Assembly: GCA_035934015.1 (NCBI GenBank)
Contig: DASYYH010000011.1
Coordinates: 62,001-126,000, forward strand
Source: Candidatus Acidiferrales bacterium
Lineage (GTDB): Bacteria; Acidobacteriota; Terriglobia; Acidiferrales; UBA7541
Direction of reading: 5' to 3'
Length of the DNA: 64,000 bases
Shown here: in pieces, positions 50,767 through 59,945 of the stretch
Layout of the letters: every line of letters starts with the position of its first letter
Position numbering within the stretch: the stretch's first letter is position 1
The notes under the pieces: generated by a model
The model's database searches: none
The model's input: only the letters and a program-made list of their open reading frames with translations
Told to the model about the DNA's origin: nothing
Program-made: the position numbers and the translations under genes

Positions 50767-50855
50767 TCTTTTCTCCTCATCTATGAATTGGCCGTCAGGA
50801 GGTGGTTCCCGGACACCGAGCAGCCGGGCTCACGCTGGCAGCGCATCATGCCGGA

Positions 50856-51671
50856 TTAGTGTTCTTCCGATACCGCCAGGCCCAGATAGACAATCGCAAG
50901 GACCGTAAAAATAAATGCCTGCAAAACAGCTTCAAAAACGTGAAAGATAATCAGCGCGAATGGAATGCCCACAGGCACAATTCCGGAAATGTAGCCCGCC
51001 GGATTCCAATGTCCTAAAAAGAGGAACAGAGCCACGGTCAATCCAAGGAAAGCGACATAAATCAGTTCGCCGACCATCATGTTGGCCCAAAGTCGAACCG
51101 TCAGCGATAGCATACGCGCGAAATGGCTGAACGTTTCAATGATAACCATGAGCGGAGATAGCGGCTTCACAGGCCCCATTAGCGTCTTGCCGTAACCGAT
51201 GGCTCCATGATGGCGGAATCCGAAATAATTGTAATAAAGGAATACAACCACCGACAGTCCCAGGGGGACAGTCACCTCCGCGGTCGGCGACATAAAACCG
51301 GGAATCACCGCAGCCAAATTGCAAATCAGAATGAACATGCCGATGGCCCCGAGCAGCGGAAGATGTCGCTCAGCGCCGTGTCCGACGATGTCATCCACCA
51401 AATCCTTCACGCCCACGCCCATCGGGTTTGTAACGAAAAATTCCATGCACTGTTGCGTGTCGCCGGGGGCTTCCACCGAAAGCCGCGCCCTGAGCCAGAG
51501 GAAAAAAACGATGGCAAACAAAAATACAATCAGCTCCATCGCAAAAAAATTCGGAATCGGATATTCCGTGCTGGCGGGATGGATATGCAACAACGCGAAG
51601 AGCGCCAGCGCCGGCTTGGCCAGCGCCCAGTTTACGAGCTTCGTTACACCTAAGACCTGCTCCTCGCCCAT
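50856..51671 (-). CDS. atpB: ATP synthase F0 subunit a
   Basis: 271 residues with five to six helices. The essential stator Arg is in MLSLTVRLWANMMVGE, and the last helices contain FHVFEAVLQAFIFTVLAIVYLGLAVSEEH. With the c ring it forms the ion channel. It is placed 90 bp before atpE and 49 bp after atpI. Length and motifs are normal. Confidence 0.94.
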   Translation of the reverse strand: MGEEQVLGVTKLVNWALAKPALALFALLHIHPASTEYPIPNFFAMELIVFLFAIVFFLWLRARLSVEAPGDTQQCMEFFVTNPMGVGVKDLVDDIVGHGAERHLPLLGAIGMFILICNLAAVIPGFMSPTAEVTVPLGLSVVVFLYYNYFGFRHHGAIGYGKTLMGPVKPLSPLMVIIETFSHFARMLSLTVRLWANMMVGELIYVAFLGLTVALFLFLGHWNPAGYISGIVPVGIPFALIIFHVFEAVLQAFIFTVLAIVYLGLAVSEEH

Positions 51672-51719
51672 GAATCTCCTAAGGCCGCTACCACAGGGAA
51701 TTTACTTCGCCAGCCGCAA

Positions 51720-52139
51720 TCAGAGCGCGTTCCAGCGATGATCGCCGTGCGCCAGTTCATACAGCAGCTCAATCACAATCGCCGGCACCACTGCGACGGC
51801 GCCGCACAGAAACGCAATGACCGGCAACCGCAACCAAGCAAGAATAACATACGCAGTAACCAGCAGCAATACGAGCCGCCCGAAGAATTTCGCGTGAACG
51901 CTCCGCGGGACGCGCACGTGCTCCGCTCCAGCCTGCGCGATTCCCAGTTGCATCAGCGCCGCCGCACCCTGTCGGAGCCAACGATAATTCACCCAGCACA
52001 GTGCTGTGCCGGTCGCCACCGACGCGCCCGCGCGCACTCCCCAGCCCGCTACCCCGCCGAGCGTCATCAGTCCTCCGAGGATGAGGATCAAGCGCCCGAT
52101 ACGCTGCTCAATCGCCAGGGATTTCGCCTCATCCTCCAT
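51720..52139 (-). CDS. atpI: AtpI-like membrane protein
   Basis: 139 residues with four membrane helices (two around 18-50 and two around 88-128) and a cytoplasmic basic loop between the pairs. Position directly before atpB and the pattern WVNYRWLRQGA fit subunit I, a factor linked to c-ring assembly or Mg supply. Sequence conservation in this family is low, so the identification leans on context. It overlaps atpZ by 11 bases. Confidence 0.7.
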   Translation of the reverse strand: MEDEAKSLAIEQRIGRLILILGGLMTLGGVAGWGVRAGASVATGTALCWVNYRWLRQGAAALMQLGIAQAGAEHVRVPRSVHAKFFGRLVLLLVTAYVILAWLRLPVIAFLCGAVAVVPAIVIELLYELAHGDHRWNAL

Positions 52140-52374
52140 TTTTCTTTTCCGCGGCGCTCGCCAGTTTCAGCACCTCGCGCAATCCGACGCCGAATCCCAA
52201 AAACCCCATAACGATCATGAAAATGAATTTCGTGTGCAGCCAGTAATCCAGCAAATAGCCGATCCCGCCTCCGGCAAAAACAGGCACGACAAGCGCGAAA
52301 GGAATCTGCATCGCGATAGCGAATTGCTTTGCGGCATTGCCAACCCCTTTGCCGCGCGAATCGGGATCCATCAC
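52129..52374 (-). CDS. atpZ: AtpZ/AtpI-family small membrane protein
   Basis: 81 residues with two helices separated by a GYLLDYWLHTK loop and ending in a hydrophilic Lys-rich tail. GGGIGYLLDYWL and GFLGFGVGLREV match the short AtpZ/AtpI family found upstream of atp genes, proposed to act in cation supply or assembly. It starts 19 bp after the mog stop, so the ATP synthase genes may be co-transcribed with the molybdenum cofactor genes. Confidence 0.75.
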   Translation of the reverse strand: MMDPDSRGKGVGNAAKQFAIAMQIPFALVVPVFAGGGIGYLLDYWLHTKFIFMIVMGFLGFGVGLREVLKLASAAEKKNGG

Positions 52375-52393
52375 TTAGTTCTCGCCACCGGAT

Positions 52394-52870
52394 CTAGTCA
52401 TGCCGCGCGCCATGCAGCACGGATATCGCATGTGGAATCAAATCGGCGATAGCGTCAAGCGATTCCGCTGCACCGCGCGGACTACCCGGCAAATTCACAA
52501 TCAGCGTCGCGCCGCGAATCCCCGCAATCGAACGCGAAAGCAGCGCACGAGCCGTTTTCTCGTGGCCCGCTTGCCGCATCCGTTCGGCCAGCCCCGGCAC
52601 TTGCCGGCTGACGACGCTCACCGTGGCCTCTGGCGTCACGTCTCGCGGGCCAAGTCCTGTCCCGCCCGTCGTCAGGATCAAATCCGTTTTTCCGGAATCG
52701 GCCAGGGCTATAAGCTGGCCGCGAATCTGCGCCTCTTCGTCCGCCACGAGAGCCGTCGAAACCACTTCCCATCCCGCCTCGCGGCAGCGCTCCGCCACCG
52801 CCTTGCCGGAACCGTCTTCGCGATGTCCCGCAACCACCGAATCGCTGATTGTGATAATGGAAACGCGCAT
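52394..52870 (-). CDS. mog: Molybdopterin adenylyltransferase (MogA/MoaB family)
   Basis: 158 residues. ITISDSVVAGHREDGSG at the N-terminus, LILTTGGTGLGPRDVTPEAT (substrate-binding GGTG) at about 70, and VNLPGSPRGAAESLDAI near the end. It adenylates molybdopterin before metal insertion by MoeA. The ATG at 52870 starts the conserved sequence; 17 more codons are open upstream. moeA and moaC are on the same strand. Confidence 0.9.
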   Translation of the reverse strand: MRVSIITISDSVVAGHREDGSGKAVAERCREAGWEVVSTALVADEEAQIRGQLIALADSGKTDLILTTGGTGLGPRDVTPEATVSVVSRQVPGLAERMRQAGHEKTARALLSRSIAGIRGATLIVNLPGSPRGAAESLDAIADLIPHAISVLHGARHD

Positions 52871-52946
52871 TTGGATGTTGCGCCGGATTACCCGTGATGA
52901 CCCGCGCGATCCGGGCCGCAAAGAATTGTGTGCCCGCCGTAATTCG

Positions 52947-53681
52947 CTATCCTTGCGGAAGCTCCTGCTGGCTCTCGTCCATCAGGCGCAACGCCTCCAT
53001 CAGCAAGCCGGTCGTCGATCGCTCGATGGTCGTTCGCGATGGCGAAACGCTGAAATCAATTTCGAATTCTCCGGCCGGCCACCGCACTGCTTCATAAACC
53101 GCCGGCTCGCCCTCGAGGGCGCCCATCTTGGCGTCCTGGCACTGGCCGGACGCAAAATAAATCTCGCAAGTATTCCCGCCGCTGCGGACGTTAAGCTTGC
53201 AGGTCTTCTGCCCCATTTCGATGGACTGCATCAGGTCGAGCATGCTCATTTCTTCCAGACGGCCTTGGATCACGCCCGGCCGCGCAGAAGATTTCTGCAG
53301 TTTTTCCAGCTGCAGCCGGTCAATGACCTTTTTCGCCCTTCGCACCAATTCGCCTATGAAAAAAGGCTTGATGATGAAGTCTTCCACGCCGTCCACCAGC
53401 GGCCGCAGCTTCTCCTCGATGTCGCTGCGATTGGCCAGGAAAATGAAGGAAATCGGCTTCGACGCGAAGCGCGCACGCAGCTTCTCGTAAAGCTGCCGCC
53501 CGTCGGACCCCGGCATGCGGTAATCGCAAATCACCATGTCAGGAGCTTCGTCAACGATCTTCATCAGCGCGTCGGCGCCGTCCGCTGCGGCCTGCACGTC
53601 GCAATGCCCTTCCAGCCCTTTGGCCATCAGCTCGAGCACGAGCGGATTGTCGTCAACGACGAGAACTCGAACGCCTTTCAT
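52947..53681 (-). CDS. Response regulator with C-terminal DUF4388 domain
   Basis: 244 residues. The receiver domain (1-120) has acidic pair DD at 10-11, phospho-acceptor Asp53 in VICDYRMPGSD and Lys in FIIKPFF. After a helical linker, a DUF4388 (PATAN-like) domain covers about 140-225 (GRLEEMSMLDLMQSIEMGQKT, then CEIYFASGQCQDAKMGALEGEPAVYEAV). Such proteins are thought to signal through protein contacts, often in motility or gliding circuits, not through DNA. It is embedded between moaC (4-bp overlap) and mog, an unexpected place for a signalling protein. Confidence 0.88.
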   Translation of the reverse strand: MKGVRVLVVDDNPLVLELMAKGLEGHCDVQAAADGADALMKIVDEAPDMVICDYRMPGSDGRQLYEKLRARFASKPISFIFLANRSDIEEKLRPLVDGVEDFIIKPFFIGELVRRAKKVIDRLQLEKLQKSSARPGVIQGRLEEMSMLDLMQSIEMGQKTCKLNVRSGGNTCEIYFASGQCQDAKMGALEGEPAVYEAVRWPAGEFEIDFSVSPSRTTIERSTTGLLMEALRLMDESQQELPQG

Positions 53682-54172
53682 GATCGTCCGCGTGCGGAGC
53701 CGGGCCTCACGTAGTGGCCGCTCCGGCCTCCCGCCTTCTCCATGAGATAAATTTCCGAAATTTCCATCGCGCGGTCCAAGGCCTTGCACATGTCGTAAAT
53801 CGTCAGCGCCGCCACGGTCGTTGCCGTCAGCGCCTCCATCTCCACGCCCGTGGGACCCGTCGCCGTCACGCGCGACACGATCTCGATTCCATTCTGACAC
53901 AGCTTGGCGGCAACATCTATGTGCGTTAGCAAGAGCGGGTGACAAAGAGGAATCAGCTCCGAAGTGCGCTTCGCCGCAGCGATTCCCGCGATTCGCGCGA
54001 TTTCCAGCGGATTCCCTTTCGGGGTATTCATTTTGCGCACTTTCGCCAGCGCGCCCGCCGCAATGCGCACAAACCCTCGCGCTACGGCCGTGCGCTCCGT
54101 GGCGTTTTTTGCGGTCACGTCCACCATGCGAACTCGGCCGCGCGAATCGAAATGCGACAGCGAGCGCTTCAT
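53678..54172 (-). CDS. moaC: Cyclic pyranopterin monophosphate synthase
   Basis: 164 residues. Family motifs: MVDVTAKNATERTAVARG, then AKRTSELIPLCHPL and GVEMEALTATTVAALTIYDMCKALD, with KAGGRSGHY at the end supplying catalytic Lys. It acts after MoaA in the first stage of molybdenum cofactor synthesis. The ATG lies 18 bp after the moeA stop, and the stop overlaps the next gene by four bases. Confidence 0.93.
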   Translation of the reverse strand: MKRSLSHFDSRGRVRMVDVTAKNATERTAVARGFVRIAAGALAKVRKMNTPKGNPLEIARIAGIAAAKRTSELIPLCHPLLLTHIDVAAKLCQNGIEIVSRVTATGPTGVEMEALTATTVAALTIYDMCKALDRAMEISEIYLMEKAGGRSGHYVRPGSARGRS

Positions 54173-54190
54173 CGTTCTCTTTCCATATCT

Positions 54191-55411
54191 CTACAATAGC
54201 CCGCGGCGCGGCAGCACGTCCACCAGATCGCCTGTGGCCAGCCGGCGCTTCTCTTGATGTACGACCAGAAAGCAATTCCCGCGTCCAAGCGTCGCGATGT
54301 CGCCTGAGCCTTGCCACGGCAATTGGGAGACGGCAGCCTCGCCATTGCGCCACTCGATCTTTGCAGGCAGGAAATGCGTCAGCGGCGCTTTTTCGTCCAC
54401 GGCCTTTTCCAGTCTTGCCTTCATGAATGGCAGCGGGCGCGCGTCTGCTCCGCACAGGATATCGATCGCCGCCGTGGCGAACAATTCGAATGTCACCATC
54501 GTCGAAACGGGATTGCCCGGCAGCGCAAAAAACGGTTTCTTGCGGCAAACTCCAAAGGCCGCCGGCCTTCCAGGCCGTATGGCCACGCCATCAAACGCAA
54601 ATTCCGCGCCCAGCTCGCGCAGCACTTCTTCAACCAGATCGTACTTCCCCATCGAAATTCCGCCGCTCAGAATCAGTGCGTCTTCCTCGAGCCCGCGCTC
54701 GCACATTGCGCGCAATTCTCCCGCGCGGTCCGGCGCATTCCCGAGCAACACCGGCTCTCCACCGGCCAGCCGCGTCTGCGCAGCAAGCGACGCGCCATTG
54801 CTATTGCGAATCTCCAGCGGCCCTGGCCGCGCGCTCACCGGCACAATTTCGTTTCCTGTCGAAAGAATTGCAATTCGTGGAACGCGATAAACGGCCAATT
54901 CACTTCGCCCCACCTGCGCCGCGAGCGACGTTTCCGCGTATCCCATTCGCGTCTGTGCACGCAGCAGAACGTCGCCGGCCCGCGATTCCGATGCCGCTGC
55001 CACGAAGTTCATTCCCGCGCTGGCAGCCATCTCCATGACGACTTCATCCGCAGCCGCTCCTTGCCGCGTGTGTTCCACCATCACGACAGCGTCCGCGCCG
55101 CGAGGCACCGCCGCGCCGGTCATAATCTGAACACATTCGCCCGCGCAGACCGCGCGCGCAAAGTTTCCGCCGGCCTGAACTTCGCCGATTACGCGCAGCT
55201 TCGTGCCGGGGTTCGTGCAGTCCGCAGCACACACCGCAAATCCGTCGCGTGTCGCGCGGTCAAACGGCGGATAATTGCGGTCCGCGACGACCTCTTCGGC
55301 CAGCACTCGGCCCAGCGCATTTTCCAGTTGGATGGTTTCCGTTGTCGGGACGCGGCGGAGGCCGCTGACAACGTCAATGACCTTCTTGCGTGCGTCCGCG
55401 AACGACAGCAT
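54191..55411 (-). CDS. moeA: Molybdopterin molybdenumtransferase
   Basis: 406 residues with four-domain MoeA layout: PPFDRATRDGFAV and IMTGAAVPRGADAVVMVEH at the N-terminus, ILSTGNEIVP and LSGGISMGKYDLVEEVL in the MoCF-like domain, and KKPFFALPGNPVSTMVTFELF. It inserts molybdate into adenylated molybdopterin. It starts six bases after the purA stop. Other moa genes (A, D, E) are not in the window. Confidence 0.94.
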   Translation of the reverse strand: MLSFADARKKVIDVVSGLRRVPTTETIQLENALGRVLAEEVVADRNYPPFDRATRDGFAVCAADCTNPGTKLRVIGEVQAGGNFARAVCAGECVQIMTGAAVPRGADAVVMVEHTRQGAAADEVVMEMAASAGMNFVAAASESRAGDVLLRAQTRMGYAETSLAAQVGRSELAVYRVPRIAILSTGNEIVPVSARPGPLEIRNSNGASLAAQTRLAGGEPVLLGNAPDRAGELRAMCERGLEEDALILSGGISMGKYDLVEEVLRELGAEFAFDGVAIRPGRPAAFGVCRKKPFFALPGNPVSTMVTFELFATAAIDILCGADARPLPFMKARLEKAVDEKAPLTHFLPAKIEWRNGEAAVSQLPWQGSGDIATLGRGNCFLVVHQEKRRLATGDLVDVLPRRGLL

Positions 55412-55417
55412 AGCTCT

Positions 55418-56719
55418 TCACAACCAGCCGGCGAGCTTCGTTCCGCGAGGAACAATCGTGGCATCGCGCTCCGGCCCTGTCGAAATCATTCCGATCTCGA
55501 CTCTCAGCGCATCCGCGATGAATTTCAGATAGTCGCGCGCCGCCTCGGGAAGCTCTTCCGCTTGCCGAATGTGATCCGTGCGTTTCTGCCACCCGCGAAC
55601 GGTTTTGTATTCCGGCGTCACTTCCGCCAGAATTTCCACTTCCGCGGGCATTTCCGTGAGTTTCGATCCCTTATAACGATATCCGACGCAAACCCGAATT
55701 TCTTTTTGCGTGTCAAACACATCGAGCTTCGTCACCACAAGCGAATCCACGCCGTTGAGCTGAACCGCGTACTGCAGCATCACGAGATCGAGCCATCCGC
55801 ATCGCCGTGGCCGTCCCGTCACCGCGCCATATTCATTTCCGCGGTCGCGCACTGCCTGCGCATCGAGATCCGGCATCTCCGTCGGAAATGGCCCGCCGCC
55901 GACGCGCGTCGTGTACGCCTTCGTCACGCCGATCACCGCAGTCATGAGCTTCGGCGCAAATCCCAGCCCTGTGCATGCCCCGCCCGATGTCGCGCTCGAC
56001 GACGTGACGTACGGATACGTTCCGTGGTCAATGTCCAGCATCGTCCCCTGCGCACCCTCGAACAGAATCGACTCGCCGTTTTTCAGCGCGCGATTCACCA
56101 GCTCGGAAGTATCCACCACGTAACCGCGAATTCGTTCCGCCAGGTCCCGGTATTTCTCGAGAATGCCTTTCGTATCCAGAGCCGAATCGTACGCCGCTCT
56201 GCTGTACGCGTCTTTTTCTTCGATATCCCGTTCGAGCTTGCGCTCGAATCGCTCCGCATCCATCAAATCGCAGACGCGCAAGCCCCGCCGCGCCATCTTG
56301 TCCTCATACGCCGGCCCGATGCCCCGCGACGTCGTCCCAATCCGATGCGGCCCTCGCGCCGCTTCTGAGGATTTTTCGAGTTCGCGATGAAAGGGAAAAA
56401 TCAGATGCGCGCGATTGCTAAGGAAGAGCCGCCCATTTACTTCCACTCCGCCATTTTTCAGGCTGTCGAGCTCCGCTTCCAGCGCCGCCGGATCGACCAC
56501 CACTCCCGCGCCGATGATCGCCTTTTTCCCCGGCCGCAGAATTCCGCACGGAATCAGTTGCAGAACAAATCGCTGGCCATTGATGATGACCGTGTGGCCT
56601 GCGTTGTGTCCGCCGCCATAGCGCGCGCTGTAATCGAACGAATTGGCCAGATAATCGACAACCTTGCCTTTGCCTTCGTCGCCCCACTGCGCGCCAACGA
56701 TCGCGATCGCCTTCGCCAC
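55418..56719 (-). CDS. purA: Adenylosuccinate synthetase
   Basis: 433 residues. GTP-binding loop VGAQWGDEGKGKVVDYLA with catalytic Asp near residue 13, GGHNAGHT at 38-45, then SRGIGPAYEDKMARRGLRV, FEGAQGTMLDIDHGTYPYVTSS, and near the end KLDVFDTQKEIRVCVGY. It converts IMP and aspartate to adenylosuccinate. Full length, with all motifs present. Confidence 0.96.
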   Translation of the reverse strand: MAKAIAIVGAQWGDEGKGKVVDYLANSFDYSARYGGGHNAGHTVIINGQRFVLQLIPCGILRPGKKAIIGAGVVVDPAALEAELDSLKNGGVEVNGRLFLSNRAHLIFPFHRELEKSSEAARGPHRIGTTSRGIGPAYEDKMARRGLRVCDLMDAERFERKLERDIEEKDAYSRAAYDSALDTKGILEKYRDLAERIRGYVVDTSELVNRALKNGESILFEGAQGTMLDIDHGTYPYVTSSSATSGGACTGLGFAPKLMTAVIGVTKAYTTRVGGGPFPTEMPDLDAQAVRDRGNEYGAVTGRPRRCGWLDLVMLQYAVQLNGVDSLVVTKLDVFDTQKEIRVCVGYRYKGSKLTEMPAEVEILAEVTPEYKTVRGWQKRTDHIRQAEELPEAARDYLKFIADALRVEIGMISTGPERDATIVPRGTKLAGWL

Positions 56720-56914
56720 GCTCTCCCGCCTTCTCCTCTGTCCTCAGTCCACTGCCCAGCCGCACTCTGCCCGCGTCAATCTTCCTCGGAAAATATTTCG
56801 GAAGGATTACAGGCAGCGTAGACTCATCATCCTACGCTGGACTTGCAGGGATGGCAAGGAATTCATCGCGCCATTCCTTTTCCGGGATGTGCGTGGAGAA
56901 AATTCCAGGTTAAT

Positions 56915-57253
56915 CTATTGCGCTACGTGCCGTTCGATCACCTTGTCGATCTGCCCCTTGGGTACCGCGCCGACAACTTGATCCACAACCTGCCCGCCCT
57001 TGAAAATCAAGAGTGCTGGGATTCCGCGAATATTGAACTTTCCCGGCGTATTCATATTCTCGTCGACGTTCATCTTGACGACTTTCAGCTTCCCGGCGCG
57101 CTCCGTGGCAATCGCGTCAACGGTCGGCGAAAGCGCACGGCACGGGCCGCACCATTCCGCCCAGAAATCCACCATCACGGGCTGCGTCTTGCTTGCATCC
57201 AGGACCTCCGACTGGAAACTCGCATCGCTCACCGCTGCAATATTTTGTGACAT
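56915..57253 (-). CDS. trxA: Thioredoxin
   Basis: 112 residues, one thioredoxin fold, active site FWAEWCGPCRA, cis-Pro in IRGIPALLIFKGG. A cytoplasmic disulfide reductant with no signal peptide. The 195-bp gap before purA includes hairpin-like GC-poor DNA, so purA may have its own promoter. It lies 46 bp downstream of glgA on the same strand. Confidence 0.95.
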   Translation of the reverse strand: MSQNIAAVSDASFQSEVLDASKTQPVMVDFWAEWCGPCRALSPTVDAIATERAGKLKVVKMNVDENMNTPGKFNIRGIPALLIFKGGQVVDQVVGAVPKGQIDKVIERHVAQ

Positions 57254-57299
57254 TATCTCCCTCGTTTTTTATTCCGCGCGAACCCGCAATCGTTCCGCG

Positions 57300-58769
57300 C
57301 TAAAGATTAGATGACGCTGCCGCTATTTGGACTCTAGCCTGCCGCGCGGCATCATACAGCTTAACGTACTCGGCTGCCGAAGTTTTCCACGAAAAATCCT
57401 TCGCCATTCCGTTCATTTGAATCGTGCGCCACTGTTTCACATCGCGATACGCGGCGACAGCCTCCCGCACACATCCGAGAAGCGCCGCGCCTTCATACGC
57501 CTCGAACTTGAAGCCCGTTCCTTTGCCGGTGCGGGGGTCATAGGATTCCACCGTGTCATCCAGGCCCCCTGTCGCGCGAACCACGGGCACCGTGCCGTAG
57601 CGCAAGCTGTAAATCTGATTCAACCCGCAAGGCTCGTAGCGCGACGGCATTAGAAACAGGTCCGCGCCGGCCTCGATCTTGTGCGCTATGGTGTTATCGT
57701 ATGCAATCTTCACTCCCACGCGCGCCGGATATTTCCTGGCCAGCTCCTGGAACAGCTTCTCGTATTTCGCATCGCCGTTGCCCAGAGCCACAATGGCCAG
57801 GTTTTCCTTCATCAGCTCCGCGGCTGCCTGCGCGATGAGGTCAAATCCTTTTTGGTCCACGAATCGCGACACAATCCCGAAGACTGGCCGCTCCGCGTTT
57901 TCCGCGGGCAAATGAAACGCCGCCAGCAAATCCTTCTTGCACAGCCGCTTTCCGTCCATCACCTTCGCCGAATATGTGGCGGCGATATTCGTATCCGTCT
58001 CCGGGCTCCACGCCGCATAATCCACGCCGTTCAAAATTCCCATCACGCGATTGCCGCGCGAACGGATCACGCCTTCGAGTCCGCAGCCGAATTCCGCCGT
58101 CTGCATCTCCTGCGCGTATTTCCGGCTCACCGTCGTGATGTAATCGGAATAGACGAGCGCACCCTTCAGAAAATTCACTTTGCCGTAGTATTCCAGAGCA
58201 TCCATGCGGAAAAGATCTTCCGGCAATCCGGCCAGCGCCAGCGTCGTGCGCGGGAATAATCCCTGATACCCCAGATTGTGTACGGTAAAAATCACCGGCA
58301 AGTGATTCACCGCCGCGTCATGCGCGTAAATCGTGCGCAGGCAAACAGGAACCAGCGCAGCCTGCCAGTCGTGGCAATGCATCACGTCCGGCATCCATAT
58401 CTGCTTGGCGAATTCGATCGCCGCGCGGCTCAATTCCGCAAAACGCTGCGGATTGTCGGGATAATCGCCGCTCTGGTCGCCGTAAAGTTTTTCGCGGTCG
58501 AAATATCCGGGATCATTGACAAAATAATAGCGCACGCCTTCAAACGTGCCCGCCTCGGCAATCGCCGGGAAACGCATCCGCTGGCCCAACGGAATGCTCA
58601 AGCTCGGCAATACAGTTCGCGACGCCTGGTTTCCGCGATAGCGCGGCAGCAGCACGGCGATTTGGTGTCCCATCGCCACCAGCGAACGCGGCAGCGCCTC
58701 GACGACATCCGCCAGCCCGCCCGTCTTCGAAAACGGCAACCCCTCCGGCGATACAAACAGTATCTTCAT
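57300..58769 (-). CDS. glgA: Glycogen synthase (ADP-glucose type)
   Basis: 489 residues, GT5 family GT-B fold. KTGGLADVVEALPRSL at 16-31 holds the ADP-glucose phosphate-binding KTGGL; HCHDWQAALVP and GLEGVIRSRGNRVMGILNGVDYAAWSPETD follow, and PSRYEPCGLNQIYSLRYGTVPVVRATGGL is the donor-site C-terminal motif. It builds alpha-1,4-glucan. Normal length. No other glg genes are adjacent. Confidence 0.95.
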   Translation of the reverse strand: MKILFVSPEGLPFSKTGGLADVVEALPRSLVAMGHQIAVLLPRYRGNQASRTVLPSLSIPLGQRMRFPAIAEAGTFEGVRYYFVNDPGYFDREKLYGDQSGDYPDNPQRFAELSRAAIEFAKQIWMPDVMHCHDWQAALVPVCLRTIYAHDAAVNHLPVIFTVHNLGYQGLFPRTTLALAGLPEDLFRMDALEYYGKVNFLKGALVYSDYITTVSRKYAQEMQTAEFGCGLEGVIRSRGNRVMGILNGVDYAAWSPETDTNIAATYSAKVMDGKRLCKKDLLAAFHLPAENAERPVFGIVSRFVDQKGFDLIAQAAAELMKENLAIVALGNGDAKYEKLFQELARKYPARVGVKIAYDNTIAHKIEAGADLFLMPSRYEPCGLNQIYSLRYGTVPVVRATGGLDDTVESYDPRTGKGTGFKFEAYEGAALLGCVREAVAAYRDVKQWRTIQMNGMAKDFSWKTSAAEYVKLYDAARQARVQIAAASSNL

Positions 58770-58835
58770 CGCGCCCCACTCAAATTATACACGCTTAACA
58801 CCATACGAGTCGCTCAGCCACGATCTGGCGCGCGA

Positions 58836-59114
58836 TCACTCTTTGTCACTTCTAAAGACTGAGGGATAGCTTTCGCTCAGGAAACTCACAATCGAATCTT
58901 TTTCAATTAGATGTCCAATGATGAACGAATCGAGCGCGCTTATCCCAAGGCTGACGAGCGGTGTAGTGGCGACAGATAGTCCATTTGACACCACAAAACG
59001 TAGAACTTTACCCGACGTGCTATTGAGTGCCTGCCGAACTCGGGAATTCAGGCCGGTTAGACGCTTCTTACCATGCGTAATTAGCATAGCCGAATTCATG
59101 TTAACGAGGACCAA
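58836..59114 (-). CDS. Small AT-rich hypothetical protein, possible C-terminal remnant
   Basis: 92 residues. The second half (LSVATTPLVSLGISALDSFIIGHLIEKDSIVSFLSESYPSVF) resembles the C-terminal ends of larger proteins often seen in genomic islands, which finish A-x-D-x-F-ϕ-ϕ plus an aromatic tail; this comparison is from memory. The region is clearly richer in A/T than glgA and rsmA on either side. No good ribosome binding site precedes the ATG. It may be a truncated import. Confidence 0.35.
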   Translation of the reverse strand: MVLVNMNSAMLITHGKKRLTGLNSRVRQALNSTSGKVLRFVVSNGLSVATTPLVSLGISALDSFIIGHLIEKDSIVSFLSESYPSVFRSDKE

Positions 59115-59153
59115 AATCTGAAATCACCCGAAAGCTGCTAAAATTCGCTCCTC

Positions 59154-59945
59154 ATGTCTCGTCAAAAGCTCGGCCAACATTTCCTTCACAATTCCGCGTG
59201 GCGCGCTCGTATCGCCGAGATGCTGCCTGCCGCGCGCGATGTTTCCTGGCTCGAAATCGGCCCCGGCCACGGCGAGATGACGGAAATCCTTGCGCAGCGC
59301 GCCAATCGCCTGATCGCCATCGAGACAGACGCGGCCCTCGCACAACAACTCCGCGAACGCGCTTCGCAATGGGTCAATGTGGAGATTGTCGAAGCCGATG
59401 TGCTCACTGTCGACTTACACGCACTCACGCAGCAACGCTTCCGCGTTTATGGCAACTTGCCCTACTACATCACCTCGCCGATTCTCCGCCATTTGTTCGC
59501 CTGCGCGGATCAAATCGAGTCGATTCACGTTGTCGTGCAATGGGAAGTTGCGCAGCGCATCGTCGCCCGTCCGCATACTCGCGACTATGGTTATCTCTCC
59601 GCGCTCTGCCAGTATTATGCTCGTCCGGAAATTGCTTTGCGCATTCCTCCCGGCGCGTTTTCTCCTCCTCCAAAGGTGTTTTCGGCATTGCTCGCCATGC
59701 CTCTGCCCGGCCATCGCGCCTCATTGCACATTGCCGACGACGCTGCTTTCTTGAACTTCTTGCAGCAGTGCTACGCGCAAAAACGCAAAACTCTCCGCAA
59801 TAATCTCAAGGCAACTGATTCGGACGAAGCATTGGGGAAGGTTTTCGGCGCGGCGGGATTGAGTGCACACTCCCGCGCGGAAGAATTGACTCTCGCTCAG
59901 TTTGCAGATTTATTCGCGCGGCTGCGCGAACCAAAAGCGCGCTAA
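59154..59945 (+). CDS. rsmA: 16S rRNA dimethyladenosine transferase
   Basis: 263 residues. KLGQHFLHNSAW at the N-terminus, SAM-binding LEIGPGHGEMTEIL, acidic IAIETDAALA, and the catalytic NLPYYITSPIL, followed by a C-terminal RNA-binding domain with RKTLRNNLK. It dimethylates two adenines near the 3' end of 16S rRNA. It overlaps the convergent phosphodiesterase gene by four bases at its stop. Confidence 0.95.
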   Translation: MSRQKLGQHFLHNSAWRARIAEMLPAARDVSWLEIGPGHGEMTEILAQRANRLIAIETDAALAQQLRERASQWVNVEIVEADVLTVDLHALTQQRFRVYGNLPYYITSPILRHLFACADQIESIHVVVQWEVAQRIVARPHTRDYGYLSALCQYYARPEIALRIPPGAFSPPPKVFSALLAMPLPGHRASLHIADDAAFLNFLQQCYAQKRKTLRNNLKATDSDEALGKVFGAAGLSAHSRAEELTLAQFADLFARLREPKAR

